Shown here: piece by piece, positions 1 to 7,158 of the stretch | Position numbering within the stretch: the stretch's first letter is position 1 | Layout: each line of letters opens with the position of its first letter | Origin: an uncultured Clostridia bacterium | GTDB taxonomy: Bacteria; Bacillota; Clostridia; TANB77; CAG-508 | Reading direction: 5' to 3' | Assembly (NCBI GenBank): GCA_934167305.1 | Contig: CAKPKQ010000032.1 | Span: 1 to 7,236 of the forward strand | DNA length: 7,236 nt | Made by a program: the position numbers and the translations under genes | Notes under the pieces: model-generated | The model's database searches: none | Told to the model about the DNA's origin: nothing | Seen by the model: the letters and a program-made list of their open reading frames with translations, nothing else

Positions 1-46
1 CTTCAATGCTTTTTATACTTAACTTTAACCTTTCTTTATCTTTCAT
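1..46 (-). CDS. Possible 5' end of a gene leaving the window (partial)
   Basis: An ATG at 46-44 opens a reading frame of 15 codons (MKDKERLKLSIKSIE) that runs off the left edge without a stop. A GGTG stretch five bases upstream could serve as a weak ribosome binding site. An AT-rich segment with TATAAT-like sequence (minus strand, about 57-75) lies between this start and the terminator and could hold a promoter, but no convincing -35 box is seen. The gene would be the first of a separate unit in the same direction as the secretion operon. The peptide is too short to identify, and the frame could be open by chance. Confidence 0.4.
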   Translation of the reverse strand, partial: MKDKERLKLSIKSIE

Positions 47-79
47 ACTATCACCATAATAATTATAATATACTTTGAC

Positions 80-110
80 AAAAAAATAAACACAATATAC
101 TTTGTGTTTA
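80..110 (-). terminator. Rho-independent terminator of the small-protein operon
   Basis: Positions 87-95 and 102-110 form a perfect 9-bp inverted repeat (TAAACACAA / TTGTGTTTA) around a 6-base loop. On the minus strand the stem is followed by seven T residues (86-80). It starts 25 bases past the stop codon of the 154-residue gene, where the end of the operon is expected. A G-U pair and the flanking A run against the T run can extend the stem. The plus-strand side also ends in a T-rich stretch (112-116), so weak activity in the other direction is possible. Confidence 0.8.
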
Positions 111-135
111 CTTTTTATTAAAAATTAACATATAA

Positions 136-600
136 TTATATATTTTGAGATGCAACACTTGACTTGTCTGTTCCCAAATCTGAAGATAAGTTTGTATCTT
201 GTGATTTGTAAGCTTCATTTACTGAAGTAATTATTGCTTTTTCTGCATCGCCAAGTGTAGTTAGCCATTGTTCGACCATAGCCTTAACAGCTTTAATATA
301 CTCTACTATTGCTGTTTCTACACCTGAACCATTTATTATATCTTTTGGCGATTTTGAAGTTAAATTATCTAGTTCATTTTTAACTCCAGTAATATATGAT
401 TCAAATTCTCCATGACAGTTTGCTTCAAATGCTGGACTTACACCTGCAAAAGTTGTTGCAGTTCTTCTATACCAATAATTAGCACTTCCAGTTCCCATAC
501 CTGAACCACTTCCTGCTGCTATTCTGTTATATTCAAATTGATCTATACTATTCTTTTTTGCATCATCTATTTCGTATGTCCTTCCCTGTGTTATTGCCAT
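136..600 (-). CDS. Unrecognised 154-residue protein, probable T7SS substrate or partner
   Basis: I do not recognise a named family. The protein has no signal peptide or membrane segment. It begins with a polar region, then a Gly/Ser-rich linker (about 29-40) ending in an aromatic cluster (NYWYRR, 41-46). Two probable helices follow, at about 63-83 and 94-134. Near the end of the last helix is Y131-K-S-Q-D135, matching the Yxxx[D/E] export signal known from ESX substrates. The tail after 135 is Ser/Asp-rich and probably disordered. W112 lies inside a helix, not in a W-x-G turn, so this is not a standard WXG100 protein, and at 154 residues it is longer than that family. The start is well supported: AAAGGAGG lies eight bases before the ATG, 17 bases after the previous stop. 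It is the last gene before the terminator. An exported substrate is inferred from position and motif only. Confidence 0.85.
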   Translation of the reverse strand: MAITQGRTYEIDDAKKNSIDQFEYNRIAAGSGSGMGTGSANYWYRRTATTFAGVSPAFEANCHGEFESYITGVKNELDNLTSKSPKDIINGSGVETAIVEYIKAVKAMVEQWLTTLGDAEKAIITSVNEAYKSQDTNLSSDLGTDKSSVASQNI

Positions 601-617
601 AATTTTTCCTCCTTTAA

Positions 618-929
618 CTAGTCTATTAAATTTTCATCCATTTTTATCATTGAAGAACTTACTTCACTAATCTCTGATTTTAAGTCATCACCTGCTTTTT
701 TTATTTGAACTTTTAATTTTTCAATTGTATCAGTAAAATTCTTTTCAAAGTTTTCTTCTGCTTTTCCAGCCCAATTTTGTCTTATTTTTGTAAATAAATC
801 TTCTGTTTCTTGTAATTTAGTAATTAATGTATCTATGCATTCTACTTGAATTTCTTCTAGATATGTACTTACTAGGTCTGAATCTGTTCCATAAGCTGCA
901 CCTGTAATGCTTAAACCTTCACTTGCCAT
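618..929 (-). CDS. WXG100 family protein (W-A-G), EsxA-like
   Basis: A 103-residue protein with two predicted amphipathic helices (about 17-51 and 56-97) joined by a turn containing W53-A54-G55. This is the WXG100 signature in its usual mid-protein place, followed by the common A-E-x-x-F pattern (AEENFEKNF). Proteins of this family form four-helix dimers and are exported through EssC, or act as partners of other substrates. It has no tyrosine in the C-terminal half, so it lacks the Yxxx[D/E] motif and may depend on a partner for it. The ATG shares its A with the TAA of the preceding gene (TAATG), so the two are probably translationally coupled and made in equal amounts. One cysteine (C31) is present. 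The WXG100 assignment is firm; the exact role is not known. Confidence 0.93.
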   Translation of the reverse strand: MASEGLSITGAAYGTDSDLVSTYLEEIQVECIDTLITKLQETEDLFTKIRQNWAGKAEENFEKNFTDTIEKLKVQIKKAGDDLKSEISEVSSSMIKMDENLID

Positions 930-1252
930 TAATACACACCTCCTTCATTTTTTATATTTTTAATATCACTTATAATATCAGAAGCAAGTACTTTGTCATT
1001 TGAAACATATGCATTTATAACATTTTCAAAATCTGTTATATATGATTTAACATTTGATAATACAACCTCATATTGTAATTCTATTGATCTATATGTATTT
1101 TTTATTGATTCTAATTGTTCTCCTTCCATTGCATAATCCAATTTACTTATTTCTGTCTGAATTGTTTCTTGTATTCTATTGAATTCTTCAATGTATCCAT
1201 AGAAATCTGCAATATAATTTCTAAATATTTCATCATTTATTCCATTATACAT
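929..1252 (-). CDS. WXG100-like helical hairpin protein lacking the tryptophan (M-E-G)
   Basis: A 107-residue, mostly helical protein with no signal peptide or membrane segment. Its length and two-helix pattern (about 6-40 and 45-83) fit a WXG100 fold, but the turn reads M42-E43-G44 instead of W-x-G. Y82-V-S-N-D86 near the end of helix 2 matches the Yxxx[D/E] export motif. The following gene encodes a W-A-G protein without that motif, and the two genes overlap by one base, so a heterodimer with a composite export signal is a reasonable inference. The start has a strong site (GGAGG, six bases before the ATG). It is the first gene after an 85-base gap with a candidate promoter. Its final codons (NEGGVY) also carry the ribosome binding site of the next gene. 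Family membership is inferred from shape and context rather than a signature. Confidence 0.88.
   Translation of the reverse strand: MYNGINDEIFRNYIADFYGYIEEFNRIQETIQTEISKLDYAMEGEQLESIKNTYRSIELQYEVVLSNVKSYITDFENVINAYVSNDKVLASDIISDIKNIKNEGGVY
937..945 (-). promoter_or_regulatory. Strong ribosome binding site inside the preceding reading frame
   Basis: AAGGAGGTG on the minus strand lies within the last codons of the M-E-G gene (929-1252) and just upstream of the W-A-G gene start at 929. With the TAATG stop/start overlap, this makes translational coupling of the two genes likely. Confidence 0.75.
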
Positions 1253-1277
1253 TCTTTACCTCCAATATCATAATTTA

Positions 1278-1307
1278 ATTTTACCATATTTTTAATTTTT
1301 TTTGTAA
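1278..1307 (-). promoter_or_regulatory. Candidate internal promoter for the last three genes
   Basis: In the only sizeable gap of the operon (1253-1337), the minus strand shows TTACAA (1302-1307), an 18-base spacer and TAAAAT (1278-1283). A TGG directly before the -10 gives an extended -10 (TGn). It lies about 25 bases upstream of the start codon at 1252. It could allow separate or stronger expression of the three following genes. In DNA this AT-rich, such matches also occur by chance. Confidence 0.4.
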
Positions 1308-1337
1308 TTTTTAACTATGAAGTTACTATTTTTGATT

Positions 1338-1658
1338 TTAGTTACTTTTATAGTTTACTATGCACTTTCTTGGTTCTATTTCTACTGATTGCATTTCATC
1401 TAAACATTTACTGCAATTATTTAAAACACTGTTAATATTACTCTCTAATGCATTAATCCATTCACTTTCAGCATTTATTTTTTCTAATACTGAACTACTT
1501 TTTGATTTACATCCACTTACGTCTACATAATATGATTCTTGCCAAAGCAAGTTTATTTTACTTAGGTAATACTTGGCATTATCTAATTTTTCTTTTACTT
1601 CTGCTACTTTTTTTTCTGCTTCATACATTTCATTATTATCATAACTTATTATTGCCAT
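1338..1658 (-). CDS. Small helical protein with four cysteines, WXG-like, unrecognised
   Basis: A 106-residue protein, predicted largely helical (about 8-37 and 54-90), with no signal peptide or membrane segment. W39 lies between the two helices, where WXG100 proteins have their turn, but the sequence is LLWQES, not W-x-G. It has four cysteines (C50, C82, C85, C99), two of them in a C-S-K-C (CxxC) pair, which is unusual for this kind of protein. No Yxxx[D/E] motif is seen. A good ribosome binding site (AAAGGAGAACAAA before the ATG) supports the start, and the gap to the preceding W-I-G gene is only 11 bases. An 85-base non-coding gap follows. By position and shape it is probably a T7SS partner or substrate, but I cannot assign a family. 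Small chaperone-like partners of LXG toxins are one alternative. Confidence 0.83.
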   Translation of the reverse strand: MAIISYDNNEMYEAEKKVAEVKEKLDNAKYYLSKINLLWQESYYVDVSGCKSKSSSVLEKINAESEWINALESNINSVLNNCSKCLDEMQSVEIEPRKCIVNYKSN

Positions 1659-1669
1659 TTTGTTCTCCT

Positions 1670-1969
1670 TTACTTTAAATTAATACTATCGATTGCATTG
1701 TCAAGTGAGCTTCCTAAATCTTCAATTATATTTCCTAAATCATAAATGGATTTTGCATATTTTACGTACTGTTCTTTTTCTTTGGAAACAATGTCTATAA
1801 ATTTATATACGGAAGAATCATTAGGGGTACCAATCCAGGCGTTAGTGTTTGGCAGGTTATTAATACTTTCATACATTTTATCTAGATTTGTATTAAATTT
1901 TTCTGCTTGTTCTTTAATTGCTTGACCACAATTTTTAGCAACTTCTGTATTAATTTTTACTTTTGCCAT
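1670..1969 (-). CDS. WXG100 family protein (W-I-G)
   Basis: A 99-residue protein with an N-terminal helix (about 7-38), a turn with W45-I46-G47 (NAWIGTPNDSS) and a long second helix (about 53-95). This is the standard length and layout for the WXG100 family of small T7SS substrates, which act as helical-hairpin dimers. A Tyr-x-x-x-Asp match (Y55-D59) lies just after the turn, not near the C-terminus, so I do not count it as an export signal. One cysteine (C14) is present. The ATG lies one base after the TGA of the preceding gene. The purine-rich site (AAGGAAGG) is inside the end of that gene, which suggests coupled translation with that protein as a possible partner. The family assignment is fairly firm; the partner is inferred. 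Confidence 0.9.
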   Translation of the reverse strand: MAKVKINTEVAKNCGQAIKEQAEKFNTNLDKMYESINNLPNTNAWIGTPNDSSVYKFIDIVSKEKEQYVKYAKSIYDLGNIIEDLGSSLDNAIDSINLK

Positions 1970-1970
1970 T

Positions 1971-2270
1971 TCATTTTCCTTCCTTTTCTTTATTTTTTAT
2001 TTGATAATATAACGTACTTCTTCTACTTATTGCCTTTTTTTTCTCTGAGGAAATCTTTCCTTTATAATTTTCTAATTCTGTTTTTATATTATCCTGCAAA
2101 TTTTTTATTGAGTTATCTCCTTCTATTGTCAATGCATTTGACAGGATTATTTTTAAATTATTAAATTCAGTTATAGCACTATTAATATTACTAAATGCTT
2201 GTTCTAAATTTGGTATTACATTTGTATTATAATTATAATATCTATTTTTTAAATCATTTAAACTTGCCAT
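1971..2270 (-). CDS. Small helical-hairpin protein without WXG motif, probable WXG100 partner
   Basis: A 99-residue protein with no tryptophan and no cysteine. Two predicted helices (about 2-46 and 53-93) are separated by a short polar turn (IEGDNS, 49-54) where a WXG100 protein would have W-x-G. The C-terminal part is very basic and ends in charged residues (IKNKEKEGK). There is no signal peptide or membrane segment, and no C-terminal Yxxx[D/E] motif. It has one of the best ribosome binding sites in the window, TAGGAGGG four bases before the ATG, which contains the stop codon of the esaB-like gene. It is followed one base later by the W-I-G gene. Coiled-coil partner proteins of T7SS substrates have this size and layout, so a chaperone or heterodimer partner is inferred. 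No named family is claimed. Confidence 0.85.
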   Translation of the reverse strand: MASLNDLKNRYYNYNTNVIPNLEQAFSNINSAITEFNNLKIILSNALTIEGDNSIKNLQDNIKTELENYKGKISSEKKKAISRRSTLYYQIKNKEKEGK

Positions 2271-2273
2271 ATT

Positions 2274-2281
2274 CCCTCCTA
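2274..2281 (-). promoter_or_regulatory. Ribosome binding site overlapping a stop codon
   Basis: TAGGAGGG on the minus strand combines the TAG stop of the esaB-like gene (2281-2279) with the ribosome binding site of the next gene, whose ATG is at 2270. Ribosomes ending on the first gene can therefore reload directly on the second. Confidence 0.7.
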
Positions 2282-2533
2282 CATTAATATTAATCTACTT
2301 CCATTTTTTAAATTTGCATTCATAATTAAGATATTTTTATCAAGTTTTTCTCCTGTTTCTCCACTATAAAAATTTAATTGTGTTCTTTGTGCTTCTTTGC
2401 TATCTGTTAGTTCAGCAACGGTTTTTACCACTAGATTTAATACATTACCAACTTTTTTTGTTAACGGTATAAATACATCATATTTTTCTTCTAAAACTGG
2501 AACTATTAGTTCAATTAATATTTTATTCTCCAT
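2279..2533 (-). CDS. esaB: EsaB/YukD-like ubiquitin-fold T7SS accessory protein
   Basis: With the start at 2533 this is an 84-residue protein (MENKILIELI...). It has the size and pattern of the YukD/EsaB family: an N-terminal beta strand (4-13), a second strand with a proline (YDVFIPLTKKV, 18-28), a helix (about 29-45), and a C-terminal L-K-N-G-S-R-L-I-L-M strand like the G-D-x-L-x-L ending of the family. It has no C-terminal Gly-Gly, so it is not expected to be conjugated to other proteins. YukD/EsaB proteins are cytosolic components needed for T7SSb activity. The gene overlaps the end of essC by 11 bases. An in-frame ATG at 2551 would add six residues (MELIKK). I prefer 2533 because it fits the family N-terminus and a GGAG lies upstream, although its 12-base spacing is long. 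No other function fits as well. Confidence 0.82.
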   Translation of the reverse strand: MENKILIELIVPVLEEKYDVFIPLTKKVGNVLNLVVKTVAELTDSKEAQRTQLNFYSGETGEKLDKNILIMNANLKNGSRLILM

Positions 2534-5500
2534 CTTTTTTATCAACTCCATCGACTACATATTTTATTATCATATGATTACCATTATAAATTGGATATCC
2601 TATGCATGGGAATTGTAGTTGTTTATCTTCAAGACTTAAAGACATAACACCTATTGTAACTTGTGTTCCAATGTCTTCTCCCAACCATATTCCATATGTG
2701 TTTTGAATATTCTTTTTATACCATAATTCTGATTGTATATGCTTAAATCCATTATAATCATCTAATAACAAAAAGGTATTATTTTTACAGTTGTTAACAT
2801 TGGAAAATAGGATTTCAAAGTATTTATCATATTTTTTTGATACCCTACTTTTAAATTCTGATATTCCTAAACATATATACACATTTACTTTTTCTAATTT
2901 ATCATCATTTTGTATATTAGAATAGGCATCTACAAAAGCTTGTTCTATATTATCTTCATATAATTTTACTCCTTCGTAGTCACCTCTATATATACCTAAC
3001 GTATCAATTATATTTACTTGAACATTCTTTAACATTAACATTTGTTTTATTAATGCATATACAAAATATATATGATTCTTAATACTTATACCTGCAATAA
3101 TATTTATTTTTGTTTCCATGAAATTATACACATATACTTCCAATGATTTTCTTTCTATTCCAATAGGGATGCAACCAATATTTTTTAATTCATATTTTAC
3201 ATCTTCTACTGTTACTATTTCCGGTAAAACTGGAATAGGTTTTGCCTTTTGAGTTTGATATTTATTTGATAATTTTTCGGCTTCATCAATTAAAAATTTA
3301 GTTCTATTTTCTTTATTAACAAACTGACAAGTTTGAAATTCATATGTTTCTTCACCATCTTTAGAAATTATTCCTCTACCATAAGTATCAACTGGTATTA
3401 GTCCTTTTGGTGATCCTAGAATATCCCTATAGCTTCCATCATTTGCCATTTTTAAGCAAATTTTATTTAAGAAACTTTGTGCTACTCTACTTCTTGGAAC
3501 ATTTGTAGCTGTTGTTGAAACTACAAAGACAATTCCATATTTGAAACCATCTCTAAATAACTGATCAAATGATTCTTGATTTTTAGGATATGTTTCAAAA
3601 AATATTTCAATATTATTTATACAAGTTAAAACAATTGGATCCTTTTTATTAGAAAGTTTACTGTATTCTATGTAATTACCACCTAAATCTGAGTATTCTT
3701 TTTTTCTGCGTTCAAACTCTTTATATAGCATTTTTATTAAGCAATCTATTTTTTGCTTTTCTTCTATTGTGCATACATCACCTACATGTGGAAAGTTTTT
3801 AAATCCTTTTAATGTTTCGGCACCAAAATCTGTTATATATATATTTATATCCTCTGGTGTAAACCTAGCTGATAAATCATAAATTATTGTTGAAATAATA
3901 CCATCCTTTCCAGCTCCTGGAACACCATAAATTAACAGATTTCCTTCTGTTAAAAAATTTATTGTTTGGATTCCTTGCATTTGCTTTGAAGGTGCATCAT
4001 ATTCTCCAATTACTATATCTTGAATATCTTTTGAAACTTTATACTTTTCAAATAAACTGTCTAACATTATCTCTTTTCTTAATGACGGTAGCCATAATGT
4101 TGATGTCGGTATTTTATCTTCTATTGCTATCTTCTGCAAGTATTTTACAATATTTGTTAATTGATCACCGTTATCAACTGTATTATTATTAGAATTTTTC
4201 AAAATGTTATTTACTGATTTTGTGGTATTTCCACTATTATTTATGAAGATTATTGAATCATCTTCTTTTTTTATTATTCTTTCAACTGGAGTATATTTTG
4301 CTCCAGACCAAGCTGATTGTCCTATATCAAAATATTCATCATACCCAACTTGTAAATAAAATCTTCCGGTTTCCTTTATACTTGCGGCTTCTGGCCTTTT
4401 TAACATTTCTTGACTATCAGCTTTACTCGCTACTTTTAAACAAACTTTAAATTTTGAGTTTGACCAAATTTGATCATTTACTACTCCGCTTGGTTTCTGT
4501 GTTGCTAGTATCAAATGTATTCCTAAACTTCTTCCTATTCTTGATGCACTTATTAAATTTTCCATGAAGTCTGGTTGTTGAGCCTTTAATTCTGCAAACT
4601 CGTCACAGATTATAAATAAATGGGACATTGGTTCAGTGATAACACCATCACGGTATAATTTTTGATATTTATATATTTCCATCGTACTTTCTCCAAGTGC
4701 TTCTCTGACTTCATTAAATTTTGCTTGCCTTCTTTTTAATTCGCTTTGGATTGATACTAGGGTTCTATTCATTTCTGCAGTATCAAGGTTTGTTATTGTT
4801 CCGGCTAAATGAGGGATGGCAATTCCCTTTTCTCTATTTTCAAATGCTCCGGCTAATCCTCCACCTTTATAATCTATCAATATAAATTGAACCTCTCTTG
4901 GATCATAATTTACTGCTAATGATAATACATATGTTATTATGAATTCTGATTTACCTGACCCTGTTGTTCCCGCAATTAACCCGTGCGGTCCTTCAAATTT
5001 TTCGTGTAAATCCAAATTAAATATCTCACCATTTTTGTGTACACCAATTGCTGTTGATAATGATTTCATTGGTTCACTTTTTTTCCATCTATTTTTTACA
5101 TTTAACTGCTCTATTTTACCTACATTATACATCTCTAAAAATGGCAGAACTGTTGGAAGTGATAATTCTGCATTTTTACTTTGGACTGCTATTTCTCCTA
5201 TTTTCATTGATATTTTTCTCATGTTAATGTTTTCGTCATACTCTGCTTTAAATTTTTCTATTTCCTCTTCTTTTATCTCTCCTTTAAATAAGCCACCATC
5301 TAGATCAGAAATACACATAAATGATTGACATTCTTTTGGCAATTGCTTCATATTTTCATCAATTATCATTATTGAAAATCCATAGTTTGTTTTTTTACTT
5401 AATATATTTTCAATGCATTCGACATCTCTTAATTGTATAAAATCATCTGTAATTATTAAATAGTAAGGTTCGTACAATTTATATGCATCTTTATTTACTA

Positions 5501-7151
5501 AGTTTCCTTCTTCACTTTCTGCTTGATTACTCTTCTTTTCTTCAACTCTTTTATTATATTCTTCCTCTATGTATTTAATTATTTTTTTCAAATCCTCTTG
5601 TTCTGATGAAAAAAATCTTATGGTTCTTTCATCGTCCCAATTATGAGGCAAATATTTTACATATTCCCATTCATTTTTGTTTCTATTATTTGTAACTATT
5701 ATTAATTTTAAATCTAATGGGCTATGAAATGTTAATAGTTGAAGCATAAATGCATCTATTAGTTTTTGCTTATACATCCCAGTAATTATTAATGCTGAAA
5801 CAATATTTGATTTTAAATCAAGTAATATTGGAATATTTGTAATTGTTTTATATTTTTCTTTCATTTCTATTACTGAATTTAACAAATTATCATCATATAA
5901 TGAAAATTTTTCTTCAGGTGCGGAAATTTCTATTTCACTTGGTTTTGTTCCTATTCCTGCTCTAATTTTTAAAAAGTCTTCATCTTCTATTTTTCTATTC
6001 CATAGTAATTGATTTTTTGTAACAATTATTTCTTTGCATTCTTCTAAACCAGGGTTGTTTTCTAATGTAATTTGTAATTGTTTTTGAATTAAATGTTGTA
6101 ATTCTATTTCCTTATTATTTAAATATTCTTTATATTTTTGTTGCCTTTCTGCTTCTTTTGATTTTCTATGTTGTTTTTGCCACAAATGCGTTATTATTGG
6201 CACTAGTAAGGTTGCACTAATCATTGCAATGCATGATATTATCCCTGCTACTTGACTTGATAATGTTGCTTCTCCTGATTTTATATTTGCATATATATTA
6301 TATCCATTATATATAGTCATTGTCATCATTGTCATACTACTTGCAATGCTTAATATAAATGGCATTCCTTCATCTAAATCCTGCCTTTGTGGAGGAGCAT
6401 CTAATTTTATTTCTTCTATTGTATTAATATTTCTTATTCTTGGTGTGTGCACAAAATAATTTTTGTTACCAATATCTTCAGGTATTTCATCTTGCGTTTC
6501 TAAATATTCATTAGTATCTATTGGATTACTTTCTGTATATGAAGCTATATTATTTATCTTATATAATTCAGAAAAATTTGTTATTTTAAAAAATAATCCC
6601 ATCCATATTATTTTTAGACCATTTATAAAAATAGTATCTCCTATTAGTAGCCTAGTTTTTTCACTTATTTTTCTATTATTTAAAAAAACATCACTTTGAT
6701 TACCGTTTGAATTAATTGGAGAAATAAACCAAAAAGTATTTTCTTTTATTATTATTGCATGTTCTGGTAATACTCCATTTAATTTGTACACAATATTATT
6801 TGATTCTTCACTTCCTATTTTAATTTCAGATATATTTTCTACTTTATAAGAAATTAATGTGTTCTCAAGTGATGGAAATGTATATATATATAAATAATAA
6901 TCTAATCCTTTAACATAAATTGGAATTGCCATATAATCTTTTAAAATGATTTGATCCATATAAAAGTCTTTATTTACTATATTAGTATTTCCATTACTTT
7001 TCAAAACCCATTCTTTATTTACTTCTTCAATACTTATACTAATTTCTCTGTTATTTTCGTATAAATTATGTGTAAAGAGGTATGATCCACTTATTTCTTC
7101 TGAAAGATTAAATTTTGTTATATCTGATTTTTCTTTTAAATATATTTTCAT
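2523..7151 (-). CDS. essC: EssC, FtsK/SpoIIIE-type motor ATPase of the type VII secretion system
   Basis: This 1542-residue protein is the membrane-bound ATPase that powers and selects T7SSb export. Two FHA-like beta domains lie at the N-terminus (about 1-95 and 100-190). Two membrane segments follow (about 264-286 and 299-322), then a charged helical stalk (325-365) and a degenerate ATPase-like region (about 440-610). ATPase 1 has an intact Walker A (GTTGSGKS, 728-735, K734) and Walker B (LFIICDE, D850-E851), plus the FtsK-type segments DYKGGGLAGAF and PHLAGT. ATPase 2 has GVPGAGKD (1076-1083), where Asp replaces the usual Ser/Thr, and a Walker B-like strand reading IVLTCINN. ATPase 3 (about 1335-1530) keeps only a remnant P-loop (GISIKNH, 1354-1360) and LLLDD (1461-1465). 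The full length is normal for EssC, with no frameshift. The ribosome binding site (AGGTG) is modest. The ATG lies seven bases after the preceding stop. Confidence 0.97.
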   Translation of the reverse strand: MKIYLKEKSDITKFNLSEEISGSYLFTHNLYENNREISISIEEVNKEWVLKSNGNTNIVNKDFYMDQIILKDYMAIPIYVKGLDYYLYIYTFPSLENTLISYKVENISEIKIGSEESNNIVYKLNGVLPEHAIIIKENTFWFISPINSNGNQSDVFLNNRKISEKTRLLIGDTIFINGLKIIWMGLFFKITNFSELYKINNIASYTESNPIDTNEYLETQDEIPEDIGNKNYFVHTPRIRNINTIEEIKLDAPPQRQDLDEGMPFILSIASSMTMMTMTIYNGYNIYANIKSGEATLSSQVAGIISCIAMISATLLVPIITHLWQKQHRKSKEAERQQKYKEYLNNKEIELQHLIQKQLQITLENNPGLEECKEIIVTKNQLLWNRKIEDEDFLKIRAGIGTKPSEIEISAPEEKFSLYDDNLLNSVIEMKEKYKTITNIPILLDLKSNIVSALIITGMYKQKLIDAFMLQLLTFHSPLDLKLIIVTNNRNKNEWEYVKYLPHNWDDERTIRFFSSEQEDLKKIIKYIEEEYNKRVEEKKSNQAESEEGNLVNKDAYKLYEPYYLIITDDFIQLRDVECIENILSKKTNYGFSIMIIDENMKQLPKECQSFMCISDLDGGLFKGEIKEEEIEKFKAEYDENINMRKISMKIGEIAVQSKNAELSLPTVLPFLEMYNVGKIEQLNVKNRWKKSEPMKSLSTAIGVHKNGEIFNLDLHEKFEGPHGLIAGTTGSGKSEFIITYVLSLAVNYDPREVQFILIDYKGGGLAGAFENREKGIAIPHLAGTITNLDTAEMNRTLVSIQSELKRRQAKFNEVREALGESTMEIYKYQKLYRDGVITEPMSHLFIICDEFAELKAQQPDFMENLISASRIGRSLGIHLILATQKPSGVVNDQIWSNSKFKVCLKVASKADSQEMLKRPEAASIKETGRFYLQVGYDEYFDIGQSAWSGAKYTPVERIIKKEDDSIIFINNSGNTTKSVNNILKNSNNNTVDNGDQLTNIVKYLQKIAIEDKIPTSTLWLPSLRKEIMLDSLFEKYKVSKDIQDIVIGEYDAPSKQMQGIQTINFLTEGNLLIYGVPGAGKDGIISTIIYDLSARFTPEDINIYITDFGAETLKGFKNFPHVGDVCTIEEKQKIDCLIKMLYKEFERRKKEYSDLGGNYIEYSKLSNKKDPIVLTCINNIEIFFETYPKNQESFDQLFRDGFKYGIVFVVSTTATNVPRSRVAQSFLNKICLKMANDGSYRDILGSPKGLIPVDTYGRGIISKDGEETYEFQTCQFVNKENRTKFLIDEAEKLSNKYQTQKAKPIPVLPEIVTVEDVKYELKNIGCIPIGIERKSLEVYVYNFMETKINIIAGISIKNHIYFVYALIKQMLMLKNVQVNIIDTLGIYRGDYEGVKLYEDNIEQAFVDAYSNIQNDDKLEKVNVYICLGISEFKSRVSKKYDKYFEILFSNVNNCKNNTFLLLDDYNGFKHIQSELWYKKNIQNTYGIWLGEDIGTQVTIGVMSLSLEDKQLQFPCIGYPIYNGNHMIIKYVVDGVDKKDGE

Positions 7152-7158
7152 GATACAC

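Noticed and set aside
57..86. A full promoter for the left-edge gene next to the terminator
   Set aside because: TATAAT-like sequence is present, but no -35 box at a suitable distance was found, and the region is almost pure A/T.
1312..1325. Inverted repeat TAACT-ATGA-AGTTA as a terminator between the two small-gene units
   Set aside because: The stem is only 5 bp, and on the minus strand it is followed by A residues, not a T tract.
1793..1807. Y55-K-F-I-D59 in the W-I-G protein as a Yxxx[D/E] export signal
   Set aside because: It lies just after the WXG turn at the start of helix 2, whereas the known signal is near the C-terminal end of that helix.
2534..2551. Upstream ATG (2551) as the start of the EsaB-like protein
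   Set aside because: It has no visible ribosome binding site and adds six residues that do not fit the family N-terminus; it remains possible.
3900..3930. Substitutions in EssC ATPase 2 as a sign of a pseudogene or sequencing error
   Set aside because: The reading frame is intact to a normal EssC length, and weakened distal ATPase domains are common in this family.
4939..5328. 129-codon open frame on the plus strand
   Set aside because: It lies fully antisense to the conserved ATPase 1 region of EssC and has no recognisable domain. The other plus-strand frames (1907-2164, 2397-2618, 3962-4192, 4253-4450, 6463-6699) are likewise shadows of real genes.
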